The notes beneath the pieces are model-generated. The model was not told the origin of the DNA. It was given only the letters and a program-made list of their open reading frames with translations, and searched no databases. A stretch of DNA of 64,000 nt from Pseudomonas oryzihabitans (lineage in GTDB: Bacteria > Pseudomonadota > Gammaproteobacteria > Pseudomonadales > Pseudomonadaceae), in the NCBI RefSeq assembly GCF_006384975.1, contig NZ_CP021645.1:2818001-2882000 (forward strand). The letters are read 5' to 3'. Shown here one piece after another: positions 9,467 to 19,649 of the stretch. The stretch's first letter is position 1. The number at the start of each line of letters is the position of its first letter. The position numbers and the translations under genes are program-made.

Positions 9467-10372
9467 ATGTCCCTGCCCGAGCTCCAGTCCTTTATCGCCC
9501 GGCACGAGCGGATCTTTCTGCTCACCGGGGCCGGTTGCAGCACCGATTCCGGCATTCCCGACTACCGCGACCGCGACGGCGCCTGGAAGCGCCCGCAACC
9601 GGTCACCCTGCAGGCCTTCGTCGGCGACGAACTCCTGCGCCGCCGCTACTGGGCACGCAGCCTGATCGGCTGGCCGCGCTTCTGCCAGGCGCGGCCCAAC
9701 GCCACCCACCAGGCCCTGGCGGCCCTGGAGCGGCGCGGCCAGGTGGAGATGCTGCTGACCCAGAACGTCGATCGGCTGCACCAGGCCGCCGGCAGCGAGG
9801 CGGTGATCGACCTGCACGGTCGCCTCGACCAGATCCGCTGCCTGGGCTGCGAGCTGCGCCTGCCACGTCAGGAATTCCAGCAGTGGCTGGGCGAACTCAA
9901 TGGCGACTGGCTGCAACTGGACGCGGCTACCGCGCCGGATGGCGATGCCGATCTGGAAGGCGTGGACTTCATGAGTTTCCGCGTGCCGGACTGCCCGCGC
10001 TGCTGCGCCCTGCTCAAGCCGGACGTGGTGTTCTTTGGCGAACACGTGCCCGGTGCGCGGGTGGAGCGCGCCTTCGCCCACCTCGGCCGCGCCGATGCGC
10101 TGCTGGTGGTGGGCTCGTCGCTGATGGTCTATTCCGGCTTTCGCTTCGCCCAGGCCGCGGCCCGCGCCGGCCTGCCCATCGCCGCCCTGGGCTATGGCCG
10201 CACTCGCGCGGACGACCTGCTGACGCTCAAGGTGGAAGCCTCTTGCGCCGAGGGCCTGGCCTTTCTGCTGGAGCACCCCGGGGCGGTCGCGCCGGCTCTC
10301 AGGCGGGTACTTCCTGACGCCGCGGCGCCCGGCCCAGGTGCATCAGCGGACGCTCGATCCAGCGGTAGCTGA
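9467..10372 (+). CDS. Sir2-family NAD-dependent protein deacetylase
   Basis: A 301-residue sirtuin that removes acyl groups from lysines using NAD. Visible signatures are [15 protein letters not shown] (21-35), QNVDRLHQ (99-106), the catalytic His117 in DLHGR and a zinc site with C125/C128 and C176/C179. Start codons further upstream would add a tail without homology, so 9467 is chosen. The C-terminal 24 codons overlap the 3' end of the convergent acyltransferase gene by 74 bp. Confidence 0.88.
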   Translation: MSLPELQSFIARHERIFLLTGAGCSTDSGIPDYRDRDGAWKRPQPVTLQAFVGDELLRRRYWARSLIGWPRFCQARPNATHQALAALERRGQVEMLLTQNVDRLHQAAGSEAVIDLHGRLDQIRCLGCELRLPRQEFQQWLGELNGDWLQLDAATAPDGDADLEGVDFMSFRVPDCPRCCALLKPDVVFFGEHVPGARVERAFAHLGRADALLVVGSSLMVYSGFRFAQAAARAGLPIAALGYGRTRADDLLTLKVEASCAEGLAFLLEHPGAVAPALRRVLPDAAAPGPGASADARSSGS

Positions 10373-11444
10373 GCATCGACAGCAGGCAGGCGAGCACCAG
10401 CACCGGTGGCAGCAGCGCCATGAAGCCGACGGTGCCCAGGACCTCGACCGAACCCAGGTTGAGCAGAGTGAAGAGGCCGTAGAGCAGCAGGCCGTGGGTG
10501 AGATAGAGGCTGTAGCTGATCTCGCCCAGTACCTTGAGGCCGCGACTGCGCAGGAGGCCGAAGAGGTCGTTGCCGGCGGCCATGGCGGCGAAGGGCAAGG
10601 CCAGCGCCAGCATCTGCTTGAGGTTGTAGTCCGGCTGGGTCATGGCATAGGCCACCAGCGCCAGCGACAGCGCGGCCACCAGGGGCGTGCGCAGGCGTGC
10701 CAGCAGCGCCGGCCGATGGACCTTGACGAACACCGGCAGGAAACCCAGCAGGAACAGCAGGCCGAAGCGGGCACCCAGCACGTGATAGTGATAGCCGGCG
10801 GCGACCAGGCCGCCCACCAGCAGCGCCGAGATCAGCAGCGGCAGGCCGAAGCCGCGGCGATTGAACAGCGCGGCGATGATCGGCAGGGCCAGGTAGAACA
10901 GCGCCTCGTAGCGCAGCGTCCAGTGGGCGCCAGCGGTCATCCAGCCGCTCTCCTCCAGGCCGTTGAGACTGAAGCCGGAAAACAGCTCCCAGCTGAGCAG
11001 TTCGAGCATGAAGTGCTGGCCGTCGGCAATGACGAAGTGGGTGCGGATCAGGGTGAAGAGCACCACCACGGCCACCACGCAGAGATACAGCGGCATCACC
11101 CGCAACACCCGCGATCTCAGCAGCTCGCCCCAGTCCGGCGTGCGGCGATAGACCTTTCCGAAGAACAGGTAGCCGGTGATCATGAAGAACAGTGAGACCG
11201 GCACCACGCCCAGGTTGTAGAGCAGGTCGCTGTCAGGCTCGCGCCACTGGCCCTCGGCCTTGAGGTGATAGGTCAGCACGAAATGCAGGCAGACCACGGC
11301 GGTGGCGAGGATGCCACGCAGGGCATCCAGCGGCGAGGAACGCGCCAGGGTTTCCTGGGTGAGCAAGGGACTGCGCCGCAGGGCGAAGGCCAGCAGCACC
11401 AGGGTGCCCAGGTAGAGCGCGATGGGGAGAGCGACGTCAGTCAT
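10299..11444 (-). CDS. Acyltransferase 3 family membrane protein
   Basis: A 381-residue polytopic membrane protein with about ten helices. The family signs are LDALRGILATAVVCLHF near the N-terminus, FFMITGYLFFGKVYRRT, and SYSLYLTHGLLLYG near the end. Relatives O-acetylate surface polysaccharides or other envelope glycans. The start at 11444 is placed directly before the first helix; the frame stays open upstream but that part has no membrane-protein character. Substrate unknown. Confidence 0.82.
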   Translation of the reverse strand: MTDVALPIALYLGTLVLLAFALRRSPLLTQETLARSSPLDALRGILATAVVCLHFVLTYHLKAEGQWREPDSDLLYNLGVVPVSLFFMITGYLFFGKVYRRTPDWGELLRSRVLRVMPLYLCVVAVVVLFTLIRTHFVIADGQHFMLELLSWELFSGFSLNGLEESGWMTAGAHWTLRYEALFYLALPIIAALFNRRGFGLPLLISALLVGGLVAAGYHYHVLGARFGLLFLLGFLPVFVKVHRPALLARLRTPLVAALSLALVAYAMTQPDYNLKQMLALALPFAAMAAGNDLFGLLRSRGLKVLGEISYSLYLTHGLLLYGLFTLLNLGSVEVLGTVGFMALLPPVLVLACLLSMLSYRWIERPLMHLGRAPRRQEVPA

Positions 11445-11863
11445 ATCCGTGACCTTTTCGACAGGAGCAGGCCGGCATCCGCATCCTGGCGACAGGCGCG
11501 GAGACCACAGCGAGCGAGAGAAAACGACGGCAGCCGGGCACGCTACCGCGCGGTACAGGACCGTGGGCAGAAGGACCGGAGCGGAGAGGGAAAGTGGGTA
11601 GCGGAAGGATCCGCTCACCTCAGGAAAGCCTGAGAACGCCCATCAGACAAGTCTTGTTACAGGCGTTCCATAGCGCCAGACGTTTCGTTATAGGGACTCA
11701 ACCGCCCTGGCACGCGGCCTTGCGACCGCATGCCGTTCGTCGGCATCCATAGTCGGGATCAGGCAATCCGATCTCGACGCTAGCCAATGCTGCCTTTTTG
11801 GCTGCACTCGCTGCCGAAAAGGCAGCATTGGCCACCTGGGTAGCTCTTGCGTCCAGGCCTGTC
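11445..11863. other. Intergenic region with a long inverted repeat
   Basis: This 419-bp spacer separates two minus-strand genes. The part near 11445-11640 should hold the acyltransferase promoter. Further right are a small hairpin (ATGCCG-TTCGT-CGGCAT near 11730) and the 16-bp inverted repeat described separately. No gene is seen. Confidence 0.5.
11783..11832. repeat. Perfect 16-bp inverted repeat downstream of the glucoamylase gene
   Basis: GCCAATGCTGCCTTTT at 11783-11798 is mirrored exactly at 11817-11832, with an 18-nt loop. It lies about 30 bp after the glucoamylase stop codon. It may act as a transcription terminator or 3' stabiliser, although the T-run is at the tip of the stem rather than after it. 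Confidence 0.7.
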
Positions 11864-14296
11864 TCAGGGCGCCAGTGCCCGCGCCACCACCGGGTAGTGA
11901 TCCCACACCTGGCCGTCCGCCATCGAGCGCAGCAGCTTGACGTACTCGGCATGGGACCAGGCCAGCGGCGTCGCCGAATCGGTGCCCTGCCCCTTGCTGT
12001 AGCCGTGGCGCCGGTTGTCGCCCACGCCGTCCCAGACCTGCTCGGGCAGCATCAGGCCGGCGTTGGCGAACAGTTCCAGACCGCGGACGTAGGTGTCGCG
12101 CAGCTTGCCGAGCGCCGCCGCATCCGGCTTGCCCTGCAGGACCAGGCGCGCCAGCTCGTAGTGCCCGCGCTCGCCGGTGAAGATCGGCCAGACCCGGCCG
12201 CGCAGGCCGGAGTTGGGCACCGGCTGCTCGGTGGCCGGGAAGTTGATGCCGGAGCTTTCGCTCTCGCCATAGCCGTCGTTGCCGTAGCGCCGCCAGCCGG
12301 GGAAGGTGCCCTCCACCCCCGGGTACTGGAAGCTGTACTTGACCCGCAGATTCTCCGGCAGGCCCTCGTCGTCCAGCACCGCCAGGCTCTTCTGCACCAG
12401 GGGATCGCCGGCCGGCCGCACGCCGTAGCGCACCAGTTCGAGGAAACCGGCGTCCAGCACCTGGTCTTCCGGCAGGCCCGGACGGCTGTTGTTGTCCACC
12501 AGCTTGCCCTTGTCGTTCGGGTCGGGATTCTGGGTGATGCGCAGGTAGTAGTTGCCGGCGCCCAGGCTGCCCTGGGTGGTGGCCATGGTCTTTTCCACCT
12601 GGCTCGAATAGCGCCGCGCGGTGTCGCGGTAGCGGCTGGCGTTGGCCTCGTCGCCGGCGTGGCGCGCCAGTTCGCTGGCCGTGGCGAGACCGGCGATCAC
12701 CGCCGCGGTGGTGGACGGCGAATAGCCCCACTGCTCTTCCCAGCGCTCCTGCTGGGTTTGCGGCGGCTTGACCTGCCAGGTGTTCCAACCCAGGTTGACC
12801 TGGCTGTCACGAGCGAGGAAATCCGCCGCGGGCCGGAGCATGTCGCGGTACCAGCGATCGATCTCGGCGTCGCCCAAGAGGCCGCCCTGCCAGAGGCGAT
12901 AGCCGAGCATGATCGGCATGGCGGTCTGGTCCAGTTGCACGCCCACCCATTCGATGGTGCCGTCGACGTGGGTCTTCTGCAGGAACCAGCCGGTGGCGCC
13001 GGGCGCGCGGACCTCGTCGCCCTGCTTCTGCTGGTGGATGAAGGCCGAGCTGTCGGCCGGCTTGCGCGCGGTGTTGGCATCCACCTGCACCTGCTTGAGG
13101 TAGCTGAAGGCGACCTTGGGCGTCTGCCGATCGCCCAGCGCCAGCAGCGCCATGGCGCACTGGTAGAAGTCGCGCGGCCAGACCGCCTTGTAGCCGGTGG
13201 TGCCCTTGGCCGCCGGCACCGTCTCGCCCCAGGGATTGGACAGCGAGGCGATCAGGGCACCGGCATGGGTCTTGTCTTCCTGGGCCTTGAGCACCAGGGC
13301 GCTGGCGTTGAGCAACTTGCCGCCATCGCCGGCCTGGGCCTGTAGCCGCGGCAGCTGGTCGAGACTGGCCAGGTAGTCCTGCCAGCCGATGGCGTCGCCC
13401 TCGCCGTTGTACTGGGCCAGCACCTTCCGGTAGCCGCGCGCCAGGGTGGCATCCGCCGCCGCCTCGGCCTGGCGCGGATTGGCGCCGAAGCCCACCACCA
13501 CGTCGAGGGTGGTCTCGGCGCCCTTGAGCGGCAGCTTGGCCAGCATGGCGACATTGCCGGCCTGGTCGCCGGTGCTGCTGTAGAGCTGGGTCAGCTTGCC
13601 GTTGCGGCGTAGATCGTCGAGACCGTCGGAGGCGCCGACGAAGCCCACGGTGGGCGTCTGCAACGGCTGGCTGGCCTTGACCACCAGGGCGTGCTGGCCT
13701 TCGCTGGCGTAGAGCACCGAGCCTTTCATCGCCGCGCGATCATGGCTGCCGCTGTTGGCCAGCGCCGGATCGACATAGAGATAGGGCTGGATGCGCGGGT
13801 CCTGGCTACGAAAGATGACGCGCATGACCAGGGTGTCCTGGTCCGGGTCGGTGAAGACGTGCTTCTCGATCTCGTAGCGGCCCTGGCGGTCGCGATTGAC
13901 GATCCGGTAGGCCAGCGAAGTGGGCCGGCCAGCGGCGTCGGTGGCGAGGTATTCGATGCGGCTGTCGGTGTCGTCACGTTCCAGGTGGGTGAAGTCGGGA
14001 CCGCGGATCACCAGTTGCATCTCGCGCAGCTGCGCCTCATGGATGAGTCCCTGCATGGTCTCGGTGACCACCCCCTGGGCCAGCGAGAACCAGACCCGCG
14101 AGACGCGGCCGGTGCTGGCCTGGTCGCTGTAGGCGCCGTCGCGATAGGCCTCGTAGCTGGTGCCGATGCCGGTCTTGCCGGAGTAGGACCAGAAGGGTGA
14201 GGCGCCGGGTGCGCCGGGGGCGTCCAGGGCGAACGCCAAGGGGGTGAGGAAACAGCTAGCGGAACACAGCAGCGGACGGACGAAGCGTACGGGCAT
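11864..14296 (-). CDS. Secreted GH15 glucoamylase / glucodextranase-like
   Basis: An 810-residue exported glycoside hydrolase that should release glucose from the ends of alpha-glucans. A signal peptide ends near FALDAPGA. Residues about 30-290 match the N-terminal beta-sandwich domain of glucodextranase, and the rest is the (alpha/alpha)6 GH15 barrel. The stretches RWEEQWGYSPST and WPIFTGERGHYE hold the two glutamates expected as general acid and base. No partner transporter is adjacent. Confidence 0.88.
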   Translation of the reverse strand: MPVRFVRPLLCSASCFLTPLAFALDAPGAPGASPFWSYSGKTGIGTSYEAYRDGAYSDQASTGRVSRVWFSLAQGVVTETMQGLIHEAQLREMQLVIRGPDFTHLERDDTDSRIEYLATDAAGRPTSLAYRIVNRDRQGRYEIEKHVFTDPDQDTLVMRVIFRSQDPRIQPYLYVDPALANSGSHDRAAMKGSVLYASEGQHALVVKASQPLQTPTVGFVGASDGLDDLRRNGKLTQLYSSTGDQAGNVAMLAKLPLKGAETTLDVVVGFGANPRQAEAAADATLARGYRKVLAQYNGEGDAIGWQDYLASLDQLPRLQAQAGDGGKLLNASALVLKAQEDKTHAGALIASLSNPWGETVPAAKGTTGYKAVWPRDFYQCAMALLALGDRQTPKVAFSYLKQVQVDANTARKPADSSAFIHQQKQGDEVRAPGATGWFLQKTHVDGTIEWVGVQLDQTAMPIMLGYRLWQGGLLGDAEIDRWYRDMLRPAADFLARDSQVNLGWNTWQVKPPQTQQERWEEQWGYSPSTTAAVIAGLATASELARHAGDEANASRYRDTARRYSSQVEKTMATTQGSLGAGNYYLRITQNPDPNDKGKLVDNNSRPGLPEDQVLDAGFLELVRYGVRPAGDPLVQKSLAVLDDEGLPENLRVKYSFQYPGVEGTFPGWRRYGNDGYGESESSGINFPATEQPVPNSGLRGRVWPIFTGERGHYELARLVLQGKPDAAALGKLRDTYVRGLELFANAGLMLPEQVWDGVGDNRRHGYSKGQGTDSATPLAWSHAEYVKLLRSMADGQVWDHYPVVARALAP

Positions 14297-14395
14297 GGGC
14301 GGTCGGGCCTTGTTCTGGTTATGCCGAAAGGCGCATGGCAGAGGGTGGTTCGCCCTCCCCGTCCGTAAGCCTAGCCGGATTTTTCCAGGGCGCTG

Positions 14396-16645
14396 CTAGC
14401 CCTCGTCCCGCGCGGGGTCCGGCGTCCGTGGCAAATAAGCGGCCAGGGGCGAATCCGGTGCCAGCAGCGAGGTGCGGATGAAGTGCAGGTAGCTGGCGAT
14501 GCGCCGTAGCGGTGAGCGGTCGAAGTCGCCGGGATTGGGCTCCAGGTGGCGCTGCGCCTGGTGCGCCAGGAGGATGGCCTGGTCCACCGCGCGCAGGGCG
14601 CGGGCCAGGTTGGCGGCGTCGGGCTGGCGGAACAGCCGCACCAGCGCCCGGCCCAGGGCGCGGATGGCCAGGCGCCAGGCGCGCTGCTCGCGATACCAGG
14701 GCAGGGGCGGCAAGGCGGCCTGCTCCAGGCGCAGCTCGATGATGGCGTGGCCCAGTTCCAGGCTGAGAAAGGTCCAGCGCAGCAGGCGCCGCTGCACCAA
14801 CGGCTGGCCCACGGTCAGCACCTGCACCTGGTTGAGCAGGTCGCGCAGGCCGCCATCGAAACGGCTGCTCAGCCCCGGCAGAGGTGCGCCTATGGCATGC
14901 ACCAGTCGTTCGCGCAGGGCGTCTTCCAGGCGGCGCCAGACCCAGGGCTGGCTGGGCGGCAGCAGCACGCTGACGGCCAGCACCGCCACGCCACAGGCCA
15001 CTAGATAGGCCAGATAGGTATTGCAGAAGACGTCGGCATCGTAGCGCGGCAGATTGCCCGACAGCGCCGCCGAGCAGAACCACACCATCAAGCCGGTGCC
15101 ATAGCCCGCCAGTCGCGGGCGGGTGATCAGCCAGGCGCCGGCGGCGAATACCGGTGCCAGGGTCAGCAGCAACAGGGCGAAGCCGTCCACCCAGGGCAGC
15201 ACCTGGAATTGCAGCAGGCCCCCGGCCAGGGCGCCGACCAGGGTGCCCCCCGCCAGTTGCAGGCAATAGCGGCGCGGATCTGCCGAGGTGGAGGCCAGCG
15301 CCGAGATCAGCCCCGCCGCCAGGGTGCAGGCCGCCCCGCTCGGCCAGGCGGTCTCGATCCAGAACAGCCCCACGCCCAGCACCACCAGGGCACTGCGCAG
15401 CCCGGCCATCCAGGCCACCGCGCGACTGGCCAGGGGCGTGAAGGTCTCGCGCATCTTGGGCGCGGTGCCGGTCGGTACATCCAGCTCCAGCTGGGTATTC
15501 AGCAGCAGGTGCAAATCCTCGGCGAAGCGATAGAGCAATTCGGCGGCGGTGTCGTAGTCGAGCCGGTCGGCCTCGGCCGCGGGCGCCGTGCGAGCCAGTT
15601 GCTGGCGACCGGCGCGGATCGCCGCCATCAAGGTTTCGCGCTCCGCGGCCAGGCGCTCGTTGAGCCGGCGCAGATCGCGCTCTTCCGGTAGCCGGCCCAG
15701 GCCCGGTGCCAGGGCGGCGGCGACCAGCTCCAAGGCGGGCGCCAGGGCCTGGCGCACCGCCGGCGGCCGCGCGGCCAGACGCTCCAGCAACTGGTAGAGG
15801 GCATGAAAGCGGGTGTTAAGCAGCATGAGCCGATTGCCCAGGGCCGCCAGGCGCCCACTGCGGCGGCGCAGATAGGGCTCTTCGAAGACGCTGGCGCTGC
15901 GCAGGCTCTCGAACCCCACGGAGTCGGCGGCGAAACGGGCGCTGAGCCCGGCGAAGCGCTCGGCGTCTAGGCGGCCCAGCAGGCCGTCATGGGCCATGGC
16001 TAGGAAGTCGCGCAGCCGCTGCGCCAGGGTGCGGCGCAAGACGCCGCGGGTGGTCTGCGGCAGGATGGCCACGCTCACCACCCCGGCGCAGCAGATGCCC
16101 AGGGCGATCTCCAGCAGGCGCCACACCGCCTGGAGGAAGGCGCCCTGGGGCTCGGCCACCGCCGGCAGCCCCACCAGGCAGGCGGTGTAGCCGGCGAGCA
16201 GAAAGGCATAGCTGCGAAAGTCCCGATAGCGCGCCGCGCCGCGGGTGCAATAGCCGATCCATAGCACCAGGGCGCCGAGCAGCAGGACCCGCTCCTGGGC
16301 GAACAGGGCGATGGCGGCGACGGTGAAGGTCAGCCCGGCGAGACTGCCCAGGACCCGATAGAAACTCTTGGCCAGCACCTGTCCGCTCTGCGGCTGCAGG
16401 ACGATGAAGACGGTGACCAGCACGGTGCTCGGTTGCGGCAGCTCCAGGCGATAGGCCAGCCACAGCGCCAGGGCGGCGGCGAGCAAGGCCTTGGCGATGA
16501 AGGCCCAGGTCTGGCCGTCGGTGCGGGCCCATTCGCGGCCGGCGCGGCGCCAGGCATTCAGGCTGGGCCAGCGTTTGCGCGGAACGGAGCGGGACGGCCG
16601 CAGGGGCAACGGCGAAGCGAGGGGCATGCTGGGCAACGACGGCAT
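14396..16645 (-). CDS. FUSC-family (AaeB/YccS-like) membrane protein
   Basis: A 749-residue inner-membrane protein with two sets of about five to six helices, each followed by a large soluble part, as in the fusaric acid resistance / aromatic acid efflux family. The first set begins at about residue 48 (WAFIAKALLAAALALWLAY) and the second near residue 410. The start is uncertain: ATGs at 16645 and 16627 are both possible and neither has a good ribosome site. The divergent LysR gene is the likely regulator. Confidence 0.8.
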   Translation of the reverse strand: MPSLPSMPLASPLPLRPSRSVPRKRWPSLNAWRRAGREWARTDGQTWAFIAKALLAAALALWLAYRLELPQPSTVLVTVFIVLQPQSGQVLAKSFYRVLGSLAGLTFTVAAIALFAQERVLLLGALVLWIGYCTRGAARYRDFRSYAFLLAGYTACLVGLPAVAEPQGAFLQAVWRLLEIALGICCAGVVSVAILPQTTRGVLRRTLAQRLRDFLAMAHDGLLGRLDAERFAGLSARFAADSVGFESLRSASVFEEPYLRRRSGRLAALGNRLMLLNTRFHALYQLLERLAARPPAVRQALAPALELVAAALAPGLGRLPEERDLRRLNERLAAERETLMAAIRAGRQQLARTAPAAEADRLDYDTAAELLYRFAEDLHLLLNTQLELDVPTGTAPKMRETFTPLASRAVAWMAGLRSALVVLGVGLFWIETAWPSGAACTLAAGLISALASTSADPRRYCLQLAGGTLVGALAGGLLQFQVLPWVDGFALLLLTLAPVFAAGAWLITRPRLAGYGTGLMVWFCSAALSGNLPRYDADVFCNTYLAYLVACGVAVLAVSVLLPPSQPWVWRRLEDALRERLVHAIGAPLPGLSSRFDGGLRDLLNQVQVLTVGQPLVQRRLLRWTFLSLELGHAIIELRLEQAALPPLPWYREQRAWRLAIRALGRALVRLFRQPDAANLARALRAVDQAILLAHQAQRHLEPNPGDFDRSPLRRIASYLHFIRTSLLAPDSPLAAYLPRTPDPARDEG

Positions 16646-16792
16646 CGACGGGAGGGGGCGAGACGCAGCGCCTCGGCGGCCATTCTAGGAAGCCGGGTCC
16701 ACCCCGATTAAGCCGGGTGCGACAGCAAAGAGCGTTAACCAACGGGCGGGTAATGGCCCACAATGGCGCTTTACCCGGCCCCGCCCTCGCTC

Positions 16793-17725
16793 ATGGATCA
16801 TCTCTTCAATCTGCGCGCCTTCGCCTGCGTGGCCCGCACCGGCAGTTTCACCGGTGCCGCCCGCCAGCTGGAACTCACCACCGCCTATGTCTCACGGGCG
16901 GTGAGCCAGCTGGAGCAGCATCTGCAGACCCGGCTGCTGCACCGCACCACCCGCCAGCTGCGCCTGACCGAAGCCGGCGAACGCTACCTGGTGCGCTGCG
17001 AACGCATCCTCGCCGACCTCGATGAGGCCGACGCCGAGGCCCGCCATGCCCTGGCGGTGCCCCGTGGGCGGTTGCGCATCCACACCATGACCGGACTCGG
17101 CCAGCACTACCTGATCCAGAGCCTGGCCAGCTATCGCGAGCGCTATCCCGAGGTCGATCTCGATCTGCAACTGACCAACACCTATACCGACATCCTCAAG
17201 GAAGGCTACGACCTGTCGCTGATCCTGGCCGCGGGTCTCGCGGATTCGGCCTTCTGCTCGGCGCGGCTGGGCAGCACCTACAGCGTGCTCTGCGCGGCGC
17301 CCGGCTATCTCGAACGCCAAGGCCACCCGGCCACGCCGGCGGACCTGGCCGGGCACCGCTGCCTGCGCCTGGTCAACCGCGCCATGGCGCCGGATCGCTG
17401 GCTGCTGGAAGGCCCGGAAGGCAGCGCCGAGGTGGCGGTGGACCGGCCGCCGTTCCAGGTCAACACCGCCGACGCCCTGGCCGAAGCCGTGGCCAACGGC
17501 CTGGGCATCGGCGCCCTGCCGCTCTACGCGGCCGTCGCCGGACTCGCCAGCGGGCGGTTGCAGCGAGTGCTGCCCAGGCATCGGCTCTATGCCCTGGACA
17601 TCCACGCCCTCTATCCGTCGCGGCCCTTTCTCGATGCCAAGATCCGCACCCTGGTGGATCACCTGCGCGAGACCCTACCCGGCCTGCTGGAGCGTGATCG
17701 GCAGCTGGTGGAAGGCGGCGCCTAA
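16793..17725 (+). CDS. LysR-family transcriptional regulator
   Basis: A 310-residue regulator. The HTH covers residues about 1-60 (MDHLFNLRAFACVARTGSF to SQLEQHLQTRLL), followed by a typical substrate-binding domain. The start at 16793 gives the standard LysR N-terminus; an ATG at 16763 would add ten residues. It is divergent from the FUSC exporter, in the same way that AaeR faces AaeB. The last four bases overlap the convergent cytochrome b561 gene. Confidence 0.85.
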   Translation: MDHLFNLRAFACVARTGSFTGAARQLELTTAYVSRAVSQLEQHLQTRLLHRTTRQLRLTEAGERYLVRCERILADLDEADAEARHALAVPRGRLRIHTMTGLGQHYLIQSLASYRERYPEVDLDLQLTNTYTDILKEGYDLSLILAAGLADSAFCSARLGSTYSVLCAAPGYLERQGHPATPADLAGHRCLRLVNRAMAPDRWLLEGPEGSAEVAVDRPPFQVNTADALAEAVANGLGIGALPLYAAVAGLASGRLQRVLPRHRLYALDIHALYPSRPFLDAKIRTLVDHLRETLPGLLERDRQLVEGGA

Positions 17726-18255
17726 AGGCGCTGCTCGGGCAGCATCCGCTCCAGGGTGCCATCGCGGCGGACCGCCACGTGCCAGACCACCGCCGCCACG
17801 TGCAGGATCACCAGGCCATAGACGGCGAACTGGCCCGCCACGTGGATGCGATTGGCGAGGATGCCGAGGGCTTCATGGCGGGGAAATCCCGGTAGCGAAA
17901 ATAAGCCGAACACCGGCACCGGCTGCCCCTGGCCGGCCATCAGGTAGCCGGTCACCGGCATCACCAGCAACACGGCGTAGAGCAGACCGTGATTGAGGCC
18001 GGCGAGCAGCCGCAGCAGGCGCCCGTCACGGGAATTGGCCGGCGGCGCCGGATGCCGCCAGCGCCAGGTCAGGCGGATCAGCACCAGCAGGAATACCGTG
18101 ATGCCGGTGGATTCGTGCAGCAGGTACCAGAGCGTACGCACCGGCCCGGGCGGAAAGTTTTCCGCGACCCAGACGAAGGGCAACAACAGGCACAACAGCG
18201 CGACGGTCAGCCAGTGCAACGCCTGGGCGAAGCCGGTGTAGCGAGCGACGGCCAT
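17722..18255 (-). CDS. Cytochrome b561
   Basis: A 177-residue four-helix membrane cytochrome of the bacterial b561 (CybB/YodB) type. The haem-ligand histidines are seen in ALHWLTVALL, LLHESTGITVF, LNHGLLYAVLLVMP and NRIHVAGQF. Relatives such as CybB pass electrons from superoxide or other donors to ubiquinone. It stands alone between a convergent LysR gene and the ArsB-like carrier. Confidence 0.85.
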   Translation of the reverse strand: MAVARYTGFAQALHWLTVALLCLLLPFVWVAENFPPGPVRTLWYLLHESTGITVFLLVLIRLTWRWRHPAPPANSRDGRLLRLLAGLNHGLLYAVLLVMPVTGYLMAGQGQPVPVFGLFSLPGFPRHEALGILANRIHVAGQFAVYGLVILHVAAVVWHVAVRRDGTLERMLPEQRL

Positions 18256-18342
18256 GGGCGATGCTCCGTGACGAGTGGACCCCGATAGTGCCCCAGGCGC
18301 GGCGACAACGCCGCTGCGCCTGGAGACCGCCCGTCAGAGCCC

Positions 18343-19608
18343 TTAAAGATGAATAAGAGCGGCTAGGGCCAACAGCAACGCCGGGATCATCACCAGGGTG
18401 CCCAGCTTGAGGAATTGCCAGAAGCTCACCGACAGCCCCTCGCGGCGCAGCGCGGCCAGCCAGAGCAGGGTCGCCAGCGAACCGGTGATGGACAGGTTGG
18501 GGCCCAGGTCGATACCGATCAGTACCGCCCCGGCGATCTTTTCCGAGACATGGGCGGCCTGTACCGCGGCGCCCGCCAACAGGCCCGCGGGCAGGTTGTT
18601 GACCAGGTTGCTGCCGAAGGCCACCAGCAGACCGGCGCCCCAGGCGGCCCGTTCCGGCGTCGCCTGGGCGGCGGCCTGCAGCTGATTGGCCAGCGCCTGC
18701 AGTACCCCGGTGGTCTCCAGGGCTTCCACCAGCACGAACAGCCCGGCCACCAACGGCAAGACGCTCCAGGAGATGTGCTTGAGCAACTCCAGGCCGCCGC
18801 CGCGCTTGCAGGCCACCACCAGGAAGGTGGCGAAGCCGGCGAGAAAGGTCGGCAGGCCCAGTTCCAGATCCAGCGCCGAAGCCCCCAGCAGCACCAGGAT
18901 GGTCAGGATCAGGCCGCAGCCGGCGATCCGGCCGGTGGTGGGCAGGGGGTCCACCGTGCCCCCCTCGGCCAGGCGCTCGGCGCGCAGGACCTTGGCCTGG
19001 GTCGCCCAGAGCATGAGGAAGGTCGCGCCGATGGCCAGGATCGACGGCAGGGTGAACAGCGCCAGCCAGCGGCCCAGCTCCGGCATGTGCTCGGCGAAGA
19101 CCACCAGGTTGGCCGGGTTGGAGATCGGCAGCACGAAGCTCGCCGCGTTGGCGATGAAGGCGCAAGAGAACAGATAGGGCAGCGGATTCTTCACCTGGGC
19201 GGCGCGGGTGGCGTAATAGACCGCCGGGGTCAGCACCACGGCGCAGGCGTCGTTGGAGAGAAAAACCGTGACCAGGATGCCGACCCCGTAGACCAGGGCG
19301 AACAGCCGCAGCGCCGAGCCCTTGGCGGCGCCCACCGCATGACCGGCCACCCAGTCGAACAACCCCTCCTTCCGGGCGATCTCGGCCAGCAGCATCATGC
19401 CGATGAGGAACAGATAGACGTCGGTGCCCTTGGCGATGCCATGCCAGACGCCTTCCAGGGGGAGCAGGCCGAAAATGGCCAGCAGCGCCGCGCCGATGAC
19501 GGCGAACAGCGCCTCGGGCAGGCCGAAGGGCCGGGTGACCACGCCGAGGGTCGCCATCCCGGCGATGATCCACGTCAGCAGGTGAGGAGAGAGTGCGAGT
19601 GACCCCAT
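18343..19608 (-). CDS. ArsB/SLC13-type anion transporter
   Basis: A 421-residue carrier with about 10-12 helices of the arsenite/anion permease superfamily. The two inverted halves are recognised by FLSNDACAVVLTPAVYYATR and FGSNLVNNLPAGLLAG, the re-entrant loop motifs of this fold. No ArsR, ArsC or ArsH gene is nearby, so arsenite export is only one possibility; dicarboxylate or other anion transport is equally open. Confidence 0.75.
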   Translation of the reverse strand: MGSLALSPHLLTWIIAGMATLGVVTRPFGLPEALFAVIGAALLAIFGLLPLEGVWHGIAKGTDVYLFLIGMMLLAEIARKEGLFDWVAGHAVGAAKGSALRLFALVYGVGILVTVFLSNDACAVVLTPAVYYATRAAQVKNPLPYLFSCAFIANAASFVLPISNPANLVVFAEHMPELGRWLALFTLPSILAIGATFLMLWATQAKVLRAERLAEGGTVDPLPTTGRIAGCGLILTILVLLGASALDLELGLPTFLAGFATFLVVACKRGGGLELLKHISWSVLPLVAGLFVLVEALETTGVLQALANQLQAAAQATPERAAWGAGLLVAFGSNLVNNLPAGLLAGAAVQAAHVSEKIAGAVLIGIDLGPNLSITGSLATLLWLAALRREGLSVSFWQFLKLGTLVMIPALLLALAALIHL

Positions 19609-19649
19609 GAACGCCTAGTGCCTTCTGTCGAGCGGGAAAGCGGCAGACA

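Noticed and set aside
18343..19608. Calling the carrier an arsenite pump with certainty
   Set aside because: No arsR, arsC or arsH next to it; the fold is shared with other anion carriers.
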